Source: Paraburkholderia sejongensis
GTDB lineage: Bacteria; Pseudomonadota; Gammaproteobacteria; Burkholderiales; Burkholderiaceae
Direction of reading: 5' to 3'
Assembly: GCF_020880815.1 (NCBI RefSeq)
Contig: NZ_JAJITD010000022.1
Location: forward strand, 62,001 to 126,000
DNA length: 64,000 nt
Each line of letters opens with the position of its first letter. The stretch's first letter is position 1. Of this stretch, positions 1 to 8,662 are shown piece after piece. The notes under the pieces are model-generated. The model saw only the letters and a list, made by a program, of their open reading frames with translations, ran no database searches and was not told where the DNA came from. A program made the translations under genes and the position numbers.

Positions 1-530
1 AGATTGATATTCGACGTATGCGCACCGCCAGCATCGTAAAATATCGCATAACCGGAATTAGCGGTTTGCCCGAAATTCAGGTTCGAAAGCGTGATTGAAT
101 TGTTATTGACGGCATTCGTTAAATTGAATATGTAATTACCGCTTCGCGTAACGGCATTACCATTGCCGTCGAGTTCCAGCGTCGAATGAGCGGCCGTATT
201 CAACGAAACGGCGTTATTCCAACTCGCATTGGAGTTGAGCGTAAAGCGATATGCGGAGGCGGACCAGTTCGTGCCGGAATTGAGATAGGTGCCGATATCG
301 GTTCCCGCCGGGATAACCACCTGCGCAGATGCAAACGGCGCGGCCGCCAGCAGTGCAATCTGGGCGGCCGCCGCGGCGATCGGCTTTCTGACGAAAACAT
401 GCCTGCTGCGCACGCGCGCGGCGACGGCATCGCTGCCCAACCTGGACTTGCCGCTGCGCGTCACGAGTTCGGATACCGCGACCCACGCATTTAAGGATCT
501 ATTCCAGATACAGCGATACGCCTTATTCAT
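1..530 (-). CDS. type V autotransporter/adhesin, N-terminal part (truncated by window edge)
   Basis: An open frame starts with ATG at 530 and runs off the left edge (176 codons visible). The first residues, MNKAYRCIWNRSLNAWVAVS, match the extended signal peptide region (ESPR) of large type V secreted proteins. They are followed by a hydrophobic segment ending PFASAQ (about residues 54-70), a plausible signal peptidase site. The mature part is rich in Asn, Thr, Ser and Gly with repeating beta-strand patterns such as SITLSNLNFG, as in beta-helical passengers. The visible passenger DNA is poorer in GC than the liv genes. Whether it is a monomeric autotransporter, a trimeric adhesin or a two-partner TpsA cannot be told without the C-terminus. 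Confidence 0.85.
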   Translation of the reverse strand, partial: MNKAYRCIWNRSLNAWVAVSELVTRSGKSRLGSDAVAARVRSRHVFVRKPIAAAAAQIALLAAAPFASAQVVIPAGTDIGTYLNSGTNWSASAYRFTLNSNASWNNAVSLNTAAHSTLELDGNGNAVTRSGNYIFNLTNAVNNNSITLSNLNFGQTANSGYAIFYDAGGAHTSNIN

Positions 531-620
531 CTTTATGCCTGTTATACGAAAGAGCCAAAGGATTCCCTCGGAGTCGCGATACGATCCGCATGGGGTATTC
601 GGGGGTGACGTGGCGCATCG

Positions 621-651
621 AAGGCTTGCACCAAGCTTTTCTGTTTTTTTT
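621..651 (+). terminator. candidate Rho-independent terminator antisense to the autotransporter leader
   Basis: An 8-bp stem (AAGGCTTG with CAAGCTTT, one G-U pair) with a 3-nt loop CAC is followed on the plus strand by an interrupted T tract (TTCTG and then eight T). No plus-strand gene precedes it in the window. It would end an antisense or unknown transcript crossing the autotransporter leader. Confidence 0.4.
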
Positions 652-1156
652 GCGATCGTAACTTGCAACTTGTCGTAGAGGGAATCAGACTAATCCGAAT
701 GCAATCCCGCTCACCCGTGTTTTCTGACATTTATTGACAAAATCGATATGAGGCGAAAAACGCGGAAATGGCGGCAAAAATGGCATGAAAACGGCACGAA
801 AACCGTGGATTCCAAACAGCGCGCAAGGCAAATGGCGATCGCAGCAAATTCGGAAAGTACGACGAGTTTTCGGACTGAGCACGACCTAACCACGCGGCTT
901 TAAAGCAACGAAAATAGACGGACCGGCGTCGGGAATCAGGGCTCCGGAGCGATGTTTCGAAAAACCCATGCGCACCGGGATAGCTTCTGCATCGCAGAAT
1001 AAGCAGCCGCGCCGGCCGCGCCATCAACGCATCGTTGGGACCCTCCCCTCCTCCCTCGCATCCGCACGATATGCCGCATCTTCCGCATGGACCCCAGACA
1101 CCGGCGCCGCTCATTGCATCGGGCGCCAGCATTCCCAAGCGTCTCGGCCGCGCCTG

Positions 1157-1197
1157 GTGACCGTCTAAGTGACTTCCCTAATAATCTGCAATGCAGA
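1157..1197 (+). promoter_or_regulatory. candidate liv promoter with overlapping palindromic operator
   Basis: A -35-like GTGACC (1157-1162) lies 17 bp from a -10-like AATAAT (1180-1185). The perfect 6-1-6 palindrome TCTGCAATGCAGA (1185-1197) follows at once and would cover the start of transcription, as a repressor operator does. The same core TCTGCAATGCAG occurs at 12574-12585 in the leader of the acyl-CoA operon. The predicted leader to livH would be long, about 250 nt, which tempers confidence. Confidence 0.45.
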
Positions 1198-1444
1198 ACA
1201 AGCGGGCGCAAAAACCTATTGACGGAAAGCGAACGCCCGTGCCAAATTTCTCCGGCACTACCGCGCCTTTTCGTGTTCGGCAATGCGCTCGAAAGCGCGC
1301 GGTTTCAAGCATCGGCGGTCCGGGTGCGGTTTGACTTCGGACCCGCGGCCGCCGTTCCGTCCGCACCTGTCGCGCGTCGCCGCGCGGCATGCGCCGTCGC
1401 CGATGCAACGCACAGCGGTACGTCCAGTGGGAGGATATCGAAGC

Positions 1445-2314
1445 GTGGATATGTTCTTGCAGCAGGTCCTCAACGGTTTGACGCTAGGCGGCATCTACAG
1501 CCTCGTCGCGCTCGGTCTCACGCTGGTCTACGGCATTCTCGCGGTGCCGAACTTCGCGCACGGCGCGTTCTATATGGTCGGCGCGTTCGTGTCGTTCTTT
1601 CTGATCAGCCGCCTCGGCGTGAACTACTGGTTCGCGATGCTCGGTTCCGGCCTCGCGGTCGCGCTGCTCGCGATCCTCGCCGAGCGCCTCGTGTTCCATT
1701 CGCTGCGCAAGTCTTCCGAACTGCATCCGATGATCGCCGCGATCGGTCTGCTGCTGTTTCTCGAAGCCGGCGCGCAGGCGCTGTGGGGCGCCGATTTCCA
1801 CCGGATGCCGACGCCTTACACCGGCATTGTCGATCTGGGCGGCGTCAGCGCGCCCTTGCAGCGGCTGCTGATCATCGGCGCGGCCTTTGCGCTCGTCGCG
1901 CTGCTGCAACTGTTCCTGCGCTACACGGTGATCGGCGCCAGCGTAATCGCGATGGCGCAGGACCGCGAAGGCGCGTCGCTGATGGGCATCGACACGAACA
2001 AGGTGACGATGCTCACGTTCGGCATCTCGGGCCTGCTCGCGGCCGTCGCCGCCACCCTCTATGCGCCGATCAATCTGGTCTTTCCGGCAATGGGCCAACT
2101 GGTCATCCTGAAGGCCTTCGTCATCATCATTCTCGGCGGCATGGGCAGCGTGCCGGGCGCGATCGTCGGCGGGCTGATCATCGGCATGGCGGAGAGCTTC
2201 GGCGCCTTCTATATCTCGACCGACTACAAGGACATCATCGCGTTCGTGCTGCTGGTGGTGATTCTGTCGGTACGTCCCCAAGGACTCTTCGCGAGGCAAT
2301 TGCGCGCATCATGA
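1445..2314 (+). CDS. livH: branched-chain amino acid ABC transporter permease LivH
   Basis: Integral inner-membrane permease of 289 residues, one half of the membrane channel of a HAAT-family importer. The N-terminus VDMFLQQVLNGLTLGGIYSL and the segment LGLTLVYGILAVPNFAHGAF are typical of LivH. Several hydrophobic helices span the protein, and the conserved GGMGSVPGAI loop that contacts the ATPase lies in the C-terminal half. I chose GTG at 1445 because GGGAGGA at 1429-1435 sits 9 nt upstream; ATG at 1451 would leave 15 nt. The stop overlaps livM by ATGA. First gene of a five-gene transporter operon. Confidence 0.92.
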   Translation: MDMFLQQVLNGLTLGGIYSLVALGLTLVYGILAVPNFAHGAFYMVGAFVSFFLISRLGVNYWFAMLGSGLAVALLAILAERLVFHSLRKSSELHPMIAAIGLLLFLEAGAQALWGADFHRMPTPYTGIVDLGGVSAPLQRLLIIGAAFALVALLQLFLRYTVIGASVIAMAQDREGASLMGIDTNKVTMLTFGISGLLAAVAATLYAPINLVFPAMGQLVILKAFVIIILGGMGSVPGAIVGGLIIGMAESFGAFYISTDYKDIIAFVLLVVILSVRPQGLFARQLRAS

Positions 2315-3336
2315 AATTATTCGAGGGCAAGACGGGCTGGACGCTGCTATTCGCGCTCGGACTCGCGTTTCCGTTCGCCGCGAGCAACGACTACATGCTG
2401 ACCGTGATGTCCACCGCGTACATCTTTGCGCTGGCCACCGTGGGTCTGAATCTGATCACCGGCTACACCGGCCAGTTCAATCTCGCGCACGGCAGCTTCA
2501 TGGCGCTCGGCGCGTATACCGTAGGTATCCTGACCGTCGATCATCAGGTGCCGTTCTGGCTCGCGTTCGTCGCCGCGGGTGTGGTGGTCGCGGCGTTCGG
2601 CGCGCTGGTCGGGCTCGTATCGCTGCGTCTGCGCGGCCACTACTTTTCGATCTTCACGCTATGCGTCGGCTACATCATGTTTCTCGTGATCGAGAAATGG
2701 GATTCGCTCACGCATGGGGTGACGGACATCATCGGGATTCCGGCGCCGTCGGGTTTCGGGCTCGTGTCGTTCGAGACGCCGCGCGCGCTCTACTACCTGA
2801 CTTTCGCGTTTCTGGTGCTCGGCGTGTGGCTGATGCATCGCATCGTCAACTCGCTGCTCGGCCGCACTTTCATGGCGATCCGCAACAGCGACGGACTCGC
2901 GCAATCGCTCGGCATCAACCTGATGCGCAACAAGGTGCTCGCGTTCGTGCTGTCGGTGATCTATGCGGGGCTCGCGGGCGGTCTCTATGCGGGCGCGGTG
3001 CGCTTTCTCGGCCCGGACCTCGCGGGCGTCGAGCATACCTTTGACATGACGATGTACATGCTGGTCGGCGGTATCGGCACGCTGGCCGGCCCGCTGCTCG
3101 GCGCGCTGCTGGTGCCGTGGCTCACGCAGTATCTGCAGTTCCTGCAGGAATATCGCTTCGTCGTGTTCGGCCCGATCCTGATTCTGCTGGTGATTTTCCT
3201 GCCTAACGGCATCGTCGGGCTGTATCACGCGCGGCAGCACAAACGCGCGGGCCGCGCGGCAGCGTCGAACGGCGGTGCCAACGCGGCGCAAAACTCGCGC
3301 GCGCCGCGGGCCTCGCATGGAGACGGTCATGCTTGA
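2311..3336 (+). CDS. livM: branched-chain amino acid ABC transporter permease LivM
   Basis: Second permease, 341 residues and strongly hydrophobic. LNLITGYTGQFNLAHGSF near residue 45 and VGGIGTLAGPLLGALLVP near the C-terminus are LivM hallmarks; the latter is the loop that contacts the ATPase. The C-terminal tail is basic and Ala-rich. It starts at ATG 2311 within the livH stop (ATGA), implying translational coupling. An open frame extends upstream through livH in another phase, but that part is a shadow. It pairs with LivH to carry amino acids or, in many soil beta-proteobacteria, aromatic or short-chain carboxylates. Confidence 0.92.
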   Translation: MKLFEGKTGWTLLFALGLAFPFAASNDYMLTVMSTAYIFALATVGLNLITGYTGQFNLAHGSFMALGAYTVGILTVDHQVPFWLAFVAAGVVVAAFGALVGLVSLRLRGHYFSIFTLCVGYIMFLVIEKWDSLTHGVTDIIGIPAPSGFGLVSFETPRALYYLTFAFLVLGVWLMHRIVNSLLGRTFMAIRNSDGLAQSLGINLMRNKVLAFVLSVIYAGLAGGLYAGAVRFLGPDLAGVEHTFDMTMYMLVGGIGTLAGPLLGALLVPWLTQYLQFLQEYRFVVFGPILILLVIFLPNGIVGLYHARQHKRAGRAAASNGGANAAQNSRAPRASHGDGHA

Positions 3337-4093
3337 AATCGACTCGCTCAGCAAACGCTTCGGCGGTCTCGTCGCGGTCGACGATGTCAGCACTCGCATC
3401 GAGGCCGGCAAGATCAACGCGATCATCGGGCCGAACGGCGCCGGCAAGACTACCTTCTTCAATCTGATCAGCGGCGCGCATCTGCCGTCGTCCGGACGCA
3501 TCGTGTTCAACGGCGAGGACGTGACCAGACTCGGCGCCGACCGGATGGCGCGGCTCGGCGTCGCGCGCACGTTCCAGTCGACCGCGCTGTTCGATCGCGC
3601 GACGGTGCTCGACAACCTGATCGTCGGTCACCGGCTGCGCACGCAGTCGGGGCTGTGGGATGTACTGCTGAATACGCGCCGTCTGCAACAGGAAGAACGG
3701 GTCTGTCGCGACAAGGCCCGCGAAGCGCTCGACTTCGTCGGCCTTGCCGCGCTCGCGCAGCGGCTCGCCGGCGACATCTCGCAGGAAGAGCGCAAGCGCG
3801 TCGCGTTCGCGCTCGCGCTCGCCACCGAGCCGAAGCTGATGCTGCTCGACGAGCCGGCCGGCGGCGTCAATCCTGAGGAAACCGAAGGACTGGCCGAGCT
3901 GATCCGCAAGCTGGTGAAGCACGGCATCACGGTATGCCTCGTCGAACACAAGATGAACATGATCATGAAGCTCGCGGACCGCATCATGGTGCTCAACTAC
4001 GGGCGCAAGATCGCTGAAGGCACGCCGGCCGAGGTTCGCGCGAACCCGGCCGTGATCGACGCTTACCTCGGGAGCGAGCATGCTGAAGTTTGA
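3329..4093 (+). CDS. livG: branched-chain amino acid ABC transporter ATPase LivG
   Basis: Cytoplasmic ABC ATPase of 254 residues, the usual LivG length. The Walker A motif is GPNGAGKTTFF, the ABC signature region is the variant ISQEERKRV, and Walker B is LMLLDEPAGGVNPEE, followed by the LVEHKM switch His. The family-typical INLISG-type stretch appears here as FFNLISGAHLPSSG. I chose ATG 3329, 5 nt after GGAGA (3319-3323). A start at 3317 would add METV and lacks a ribosome site. It overlaps the livM end by 8 nt and livF by 14 nt. Confidence 0.92.
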   Translation: MLEIDSLSKRFGGLVAVDDVSTRIEAGKINAIIGPNGAGKTTFFNLISGAHLPSSGRIVFNGEDVTRLGADRMARLGVARTFQSTALFDRATVLDNLIVGHRLRTQSGLWDVLLNTRRLQQEERVCRDKAREALDFVGLAALAQRLAGDISQEERKRVAFALALATEPKLMLLDEPAGGVNPEETEGLAELIRKLVKHGITVCLVEHKMNMIMKLADRIMVLNYGRKIAEGTPAEVRANPAVIDAYLGSEHAEV

Positions 4094-4787
4094 CAACGTA
4101 TCGCTCGATTACGGCAGTTTCCGCGCGCTCGACGGCATCAACCTGCATGCCGGCGACGGCGAACTCGTCGTGCTACTCGGCGCCAACGGCGCGGGCAAGA
4201 GTTCGATCTTTCTGACGATGAGCGGGCTGCGCCGCGCGGCCGGCGGCAGCCTGCGCTTCGGCAATCGCGAACTGCTAGGGATGACGCCCGCGCAGATCGT
4301 CAGAAGCGGCGTGATCCAGTGTCCCGAAGGACGCAAGCTGTTTCCGGGCATGTCGGTGCTGAAGAATCTGACGCTCGGCGCGTACGTGCACCGCGGCGAC
4401 CGGGCCGGCAACCGGCGCAATCTCGACCAGGTGTTCAGCCTGTTTCCACTGCTTGCCGAGCGCAAGGATCATGCGGCCGGCTCGCTGTCCGGCGGCCAGC
4501 AGCAGATGGTCGCGATCGGCCGCGCGCTGATGGCGCGCCCGAAGGTGCTGCTGCTCGACGAGCCGTCACTCGGCCTCGCACCGCTGGTCGTCAAGCAGGT
4601 GTTCGACGTGATCCAGCAGATCAATCGCGCCGGCACCACGGTGCTGCTCGCCGAACAGAACGCGTTCGCCGCGCTGAAGATCGCGCATCGCGCGTATGTG
4701 ATCGAGAACGGCCGCATTGTGCTCGAAGGCGATCACGCGAGCCTGATGAATAACGAGGCGGTGCGGCGCGCTTATGTCGGCGGTTAG
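4080..4787 (+). CDS. livF: branched-chain amino acid ABC transporter ATPase LivF
   Basis: Second ATPase of the importer, 235 residues. It shows Walker A GANGAGKSS, signature LSGGQQQMVAIGRALM, and Walker B VLLLDEPSLGLAP. The phrase VIQCPEGRKLFPGMSV is diagnostic of LivF. It starts inside livG (14-nt overlap), consistent with coupled synthesis of the LivG/LivF heterodimer. The gene order H-M-G-F followed by the binding protein is common in Burkholderiales catabolic transport operons. Confidence 0.93.
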   Translation: MLKFDNVSLDYGSFRALDGINLHAGDGELVVLLGANGAGKSSIFLTMSGLRRAAGGSLRFGNRELLGMTPAQIVRSGVIQCPEGRKLFPGMSVLKNLTLGAYVHRGDRAGNRRNLDQVFSLFPLLAERKDHAAGSLSGGQQQMVAIGRALMARPKVLLLDEPSLGLAPLVVKQVFDVIQQINRAGTTVLLAEQNAFAALKIAHRAYVIENGRIVLEGDHASLMNNEAVRRAYVGG

Positions 4788-4860
4788 CGGCGGGCAGCGA
4801 CGCTTCGCACCTCTACACAACGTATCCCGCAGAACGGGCAATCATCCCAAGGAGACAGGA

Positions 4861-6045
4861 ATGACGAAACAACGCTTGCGCGCTCGCACCGGAGGGCTGG
4901 CGATCGCCGCGGCCGCCGCGCTGCTCGGCTCCGGCGCCGCGATGGCGCAGCAGGTCGTGCACATCGGCTTTTCGGGACCGCTCAGCGGCGGCGCCGCGAA
5001 GTACGGCCAGGAAGTGCTCGACGGGATGCGGATGGCCGCCGACGACGTCAATCAGGCCGGCATCGACGTGGCCGGCAAGAAGATCAAACTCGAAATCGTC
5101 CCGCTCGACGACAAATACAATCCGAGCGAAACCGCGATCAACGCGCGGCGGCTCGCCCAGGAGCAGCAGGCCGCGGTCGTGCTGGTCCCGCATTCGGGCG
5201 GCGGCTTCGCGGTGCAGACCAGCAACGAGCAGCAGAAGCTGTTGCTGCTGTCGTACACCAGCGTGCCGCAGATCAGCGAGCGCGGCAACCGGCTGACGGT
5301 GCGGATTCCGCCGGCGTTCACGTCGTATCTGGACGCGTTCATCAAGTACGAGATGAAGACCTACGGCAAGAAGGCCGCGCTCGCAGCGACCGATACCGAC
5401 TACGGCAAGGTCTGGGTCGCCGCGTTCAAGCCCGCGTGGGAAGCGGCCGGCGGCACGATCGTCGCCGACAACGCGATGTCGTATAACCGCGCGACCGACT
5501 TTTACAGCGGCGTGAGCCGCGTGCTCGCGGCCAAGCCGGACGTGATGTTCATCGGCGGACCGTCGGAGCCGACCGGCCTCGTCGCGCAGCAGGCGCGCGA
5601 ACTCGGCTTCAAGGGCGGCTTCATCGTGATGGATCAGGCCAAGCTCGACGAGGTCGCGAAGGTCACCAACGGCTATGCGCCGCTCAATGGCGCGATCGGC
5701 GTGCTGCCGCTCGCGAACGAGACGACGCCGAACGCGAAGTCGTTCGTCGAGCGTTTCCGCAAGACCCATGGCGGGCGCGATCCGAGCCAGGAGGTGTCGC
5801 TGAACTACACGGCCGTGTATGCGACTGCGCTCGCGATGAAACTCGCCGGCACCACCAGCGATGCGAGCGCGATCCGCAATCAGTTCGACAAGGCCGTGAA
5901 GGCGTTGCCGCCGCAAAACAACCCGCAGAGCGTGACCGGGGTCGACGATCGTGGCGGTTTCGTGATCGGCAATCCGCTTGCGGCGGTAATTCAGGGCGGG
6001 CAGTTGAAGGAGGCGTCGCTCACTTCACTGACGGCGGCGAAATAA
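4861..6045 (+). CDS. branched-chain amino acid-type ABC transporter substrate-binding protein
   Basis: Periplasmic binding protein of 394 residues. The signal peptide has a basic start (MTKQRLRART), a hydrophobic Ala-rich core and an AMAQQ cleavage region near residue 27. The mature part begins VVHIGFSGPLSGGAAKYGQE, the LivK/type I periplasmic binding fold. ATG 4861 follows AAGGAGAC by 5 nt. It lies 73 nt after livF and is followed by a terminator, so it ends the operon. The ligand cannot be read from sequence; the neighbouring acyl-CoA genes make an organic acid as likely as Leu, Ile or Val. Confidence 0.9.
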   Translation: MTKQRLRARTGGLAIAAAAALLGSGAAMAQQVVHIGFSGPLSGGAAKYGQEVLDGMRMAADDVNQAGIDVAGKKIKLEIVPLDDKYNPSETAINARRLAQEQQAAVVLVPHSGGGFAVQTSNEQQKLLLLSYTSVPQISERGNRLTVRIPPAFTSYLDAFIKYEMKTYGKKAALAATDTDYGKVWVAAFKPAWEAAGGTIVADNAMSYNRATDFYSGVSRVLAAKPDVMFIGGPSEPTGLVAQQARELGFKGGFIVMDQAKLDEVAKVTNGYAPLNGAIGVLPLANETTPNAKSFVERFRKTHGGRDPSQEVSLNYTAVYATALAMKLAGTTSDASAIRNQFDKAVKALPPQNNPQSVTGVDDRGGFVIGNPLAAVIQGGQLKEASLTSLTAAK

Positions 6046-6093
6046 GCGTCGTACTCGAATCGTTCTGGAATTTATAGCGGAACTGGAAGCATG

Positions 6094-6128
6094 AAAAAAG
6101 CGCGGTGAATTTCACCGTGCTTTTTCTT
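6094..6128. terminator. bidirectional Rho-independent terminator
   Basis: GCGCGGTGAA (6100-6109) and TTCACCGTGC (6111-6120) form a hairpin with one mismatch. It is flanked by A6 on the left and T5 plus CTTT on the right, so it can end both the rightward liv transcript and the leftward acyl-CoA operon (last stop at 6184). Confidence 0.8.
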
Positions 6129-6183
6129 TCTGCCGCGGGCGGGAACCTCCTCGGTTCCGTTATCCCCGCTTCGCTTCGTTTGA

Positions 6184-7089
6184 CTAACCGTTCAGCGCCG
6201 CCACGATCTGCTCACGCACCTGCGGCCGCTCGGCAAACGGATCGGTCGGATTGCGCGGCGTGACGATGTCCTCGGCGCGCGTTTTCACCGGGTTCAGCGC
6301 GTGTGGGTGCGAGTAGATATAGAACTGCTCGTCGCGGATCGCGTCGAATACCAGCGCCGCGACCGCTGCCGCGCTGACCTTGCCCGAGCTGACCGCCTTC
6401 TCGCTCAATGCACGAGCGACGCGCTGCGACAGCGTCGGCGGCAGGTCGTTCGACAGCTCGGCTGGACGGTTGCGCTGCGCGTTCGCGATGCCGGTCGGCA
6501 CGAAATACGGACACAGCACCGAACACGCGACCTGCTGCGTGACCAGCGACAGATCCTGATACAGCGATTCGCTCAGCGCGACCACCGCGTGCTTCGACAC
6601 GTTATACGGTCCCATCAGCGGCGGTGCGAGCAGCCCCGCCATCGACGCGGTATTGACGATATGCCCGCGATAGCCGGCATCGCGCTTCGCCGCGTCGAGC
6701 ATCAACGGCGTAAACGCGCGTACGCCGTGAATCACGCCCCACAGGTTAACGCCGAGCAGCCACTGCCAGTCGCGCTCCGTGTTCTCCCACACGAGCCCGC
6801 CGTTACCGCCGACGCCCGCATTGTTGAACAACAGATGCACGCTGCCGAAAGTATCGAGCGTCGCGCGGGCAAGCGCGTCCACTGCTTCGCCGTTCGATAC
6901 GTCGACGCGTCGCGCGATGGCCTGCGCGCCGGCCGCGGTGACTTCGGCGAGCGTGTCGTCGAGCGCGTCGTGCTCCACGTCCGCGAGCACCAGCCGCATG
7001 CCGAGCTTCGTGCCGAGCCGCGCGAACTCGCGGCCGAAGCCGGAGCCCGCGCCGGTGATCACCGCGACCTTGTCTGCGAAATTATCCAT
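6184..7089 (-). CDS. SDR family NAD(P)-dependent oxidoreductase
   Basis: Short-chain dehydrogenase of 301 residues. The TGAGSGFG cofactor motif lies near residue 12, NNAGVGG near 89, and the catalytic Ser (NTASMAG) with YNVSK lies mid-chain. The C-terminal 50 residues extend beyond a minimal SDR, as in the larger ketoreductase/dehydrogenase group. I chose ATG 7089, overlapping the preceding ligase stop by 8 nt; ATG 7101 would add MGQR. It is the last gene of the leftward operon before the terminator at 6094-6128. The probable role is oxidation of a hydroxyacyl or alcohol intermediate; the substrate is unknown. Confidence 0.85.
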   Translation of the reverse strand: MDNFADKVAVITGAGSGFGREFARLGTKLGMRLVLADVEHDALDDTLAEVTAAGAQAIARRVDVSNGEAVDALARATLDTFGSVHLLFNNAGVGGNGGLVWENTERDWQWLLGVNLWGVIHGVRAFTPLMLDAAKRDAGYRGHIVNTASMAGLLAPPLMGPYNVSKHAVVALSESLYQDLSLVTQQVACSVLCPYFVPTGIANAQRNRPAELSNDLPPTLSQRVARALSEKAVSSGKVSAAAVAALVFDAIRDEQFYIYSHPHALNPVKTRAEDIVTPRNPTDPFAERPQVREQIVAALNG

Positions 7090-8662
7090 GCGCTGCCCCA
7101 TTGCGGATTGATGTGGCCGGGTAGAACTGCTCGCGCAACTCGCGCTTGAGCACCTTGCCGATCGCGCTGCGCGGCAGGCTATCGAGAAAGTTAAGCGCGG
7201 ATAGCCGCTGCATCTTGCCGACACGCGCGTTGACCCACGCGAGCAGCGCGGCCTCGTCGATCTGTGCGTGCGGCCGCAGCACCACGAACGCGACCGGCGT
7301 TTCGCCCCACTGCTCCGACTGCGCGCCGACCACCGCGGCGTCCGCGACCTCCGGATGCTGGCGCAGCTCGCCTTCCAGATCGCTCGGATAAACGTTGAAG
7401 CCACCCGAAATGATCATGTCCTTCTTGCGATCGAGCAGCGTCAGAAAGCCGTCGGCATCGAAGCGGCCCATGTCGCCGGTGCGGATGAAGCGCTTGCCGT
7501 CCGGGTCGTACCATTCGGCATCGGCGGTCTTGTCGGGCTGGCGATAGTAGCCGGTCATCATCGCCGGCGAATGGCCGACCACTTCGCCGACCTCGCCCAC
7601 CGCGACCTCGTTGCCGCGCTCGTCGATCAGCCGGATGTCGTGTCCTTCCATCGGCCGGCCGACCGAATGCAGTTTGTCCGGCCACTCGTCCGCTTCCAGC
7701 TGGCAGGAACCGCCGCCCTCGGTCATCCCGTAGTACTCGGTCAGCCGGCCGGGCCAGCGGCGCACGACGTCGGCCTTCAGGCTCGCCGCGAACGGCGCAC
7801 TGGTGCAGAACTTCGCCTGAAAACTCGACAGGTCGTAACGGTCGAACTCCGGATGCGCCATCAGCCGCTGATACTGGACCGGCACTAGCATCGTGTGGGT
7901 CACGCGATGCCGTTGCGCCTGTTCGAGGTAGCGCGTCGTGTCGAACTTCGGCATCAGTACGACGGTGCCGCCGAACGTCAGCGTCGGCATGAAGCTCACC
8001 AGCGTCGTGTTCGAATAGAGCGGCGTCGAGATCAGCGTGATCGCGTCGGGCCCGTAGCCGCGTTGTACGCTGCGCACCGCGTACGCCCAGCGCATTGCGT
8101 GCGATTGCACGATGCCTTTCGGCGTGCCGGTCGTGCCTGACGAATAGATGATGTTGAACGGCCACGCGGGATCGATCGTGACCGGCGTGGGTGTGGCGCC
8201 CTCCGGTGCGAGCCATGTGTCGAGCGCGATGCTGCCGGCGTGCGCGTCGAGCGCGACCGGCGTCGCGCTGATTTCGCTCGCGACCGGTTCGAGCAGGCGC
8301 TTGACCTCGGCGTCGAGAAACAGCAGCCGCGCGCCGGAATTGCTGATCATCCCGACCAGACTCGCGGCGCTCGACGACGGCGCAAGCGGCGCGACGGCCG
8401 CACCCGCGCGTAGGCCACCGAGAAATGTGACCGCGTAGTCGATCGATGCATTCGCGCACAGCGCAATCGCGTCGCACGGCTCAATGCGGTCGCGCTGCAA
8501 CGCGGCGGCGAAACGGTCGACACGCGCATCGAGCGCCGCATAGGTGACCACTTCGTCGCCGCAGATCAGCGCCGGATGGTCGGCACGCTCGCTCGCGAAA
8601 CGCCGCAGCATGTCGGTGATGCAGACGAACGGTTGGTCCATCAAGCTGTCGAGCCAGTTCAT
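7082..8662 (-). CDS. class I adenylate-forming acyl-CoA ligase
   Basis: Acid-CoA ligase of 526 residues that activates a carboxylate to acyl-AMP and then to acyl-CoA. The P-loop-like A3 motif is YSSGTTGTPKGIVQSH. The A5 region YYGMTEGGG, the TGDMGRFDADG motif and the A8 hinge DRKKDMIISGGFN are present, with the catalytic Lys near the end in SAIGKVLKRELR. ATG 8662 shares ATGA with the end of the preceding ligase gene. Two different ligases in one operon suggest either two substrates or activation at two stages of one degradation route. Confidence 0.9.
   Translation of the reverse strand: MNWLDSLMDQPFVCITDMLRRFASERADHPALICGDEVVTYAALDARVDRFAAALQRDRIEPCDAIALCANASIDYAVTFLGGLRAGAAVAPLAPSSSAASLVGMISNSGARLLFLDAEVKRLLEPVASEISATPVALDAHAGSIALDTWLAPEGATPTPVTIDPAWPFNIIYSSGTTGTPKGIVQSHAMRWAYAVRSVQRGYGPDAITLISTPLYSNTTLVSFMPTLTFGGTVVLMPKFDTTRYLEQAQRHRVTHTMLVPVQYQRLMAHPEFDRYDLSSFQAKFCTSAPFAASLKADVVRRWPGRLTEYYGMTEGGGSCQLEADEWPDKLHSVGRPMEGHDIRLIDERGNEVAVGEVGEVVGHSPAMMTGYYRQPDKTADAEWYDPDGKRFIRTGDMGRFDADGFLTLLDRKKDMIISGGFNVYPSDLEGELRQHPEVADAAVVGAQSEQWGETPVAFVVLRPHAQIDEAALLAWVNARVGKMQRLSALNFLDSLPRSAIGKVLKRELREQFYPATSIRNGAAHG

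Larger units (their letters stand above)
531..1444. other. long intergenic region between divergent autotransporter and liv operon
   Basis: About 914 bases without a convincing gene. Short open frames here have Arg/Pro-rich translations typical of high-GC shadows. I see a terminator-like hairpin at 621-651 and a promoter with a palindrome at 1157-1197. The rest should hold the autotransporter promoter and leader, but I could not define them. Confidence 0.6.

Noticed and set aside
1484..2299. Minus-strand frame of 271 codons across livH
   Set aside because: Composition (many His, Asp, Arg, Gln) is that of an antisense shadow of a hydrophobic gene; no motif.
1087..2310. A long plus frame leading without stop into livM
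   Set aside because: Its translation is Arg/Ala-rich and lies out of phase over livH, which has clear family motifs; the real livM starts at 2311.
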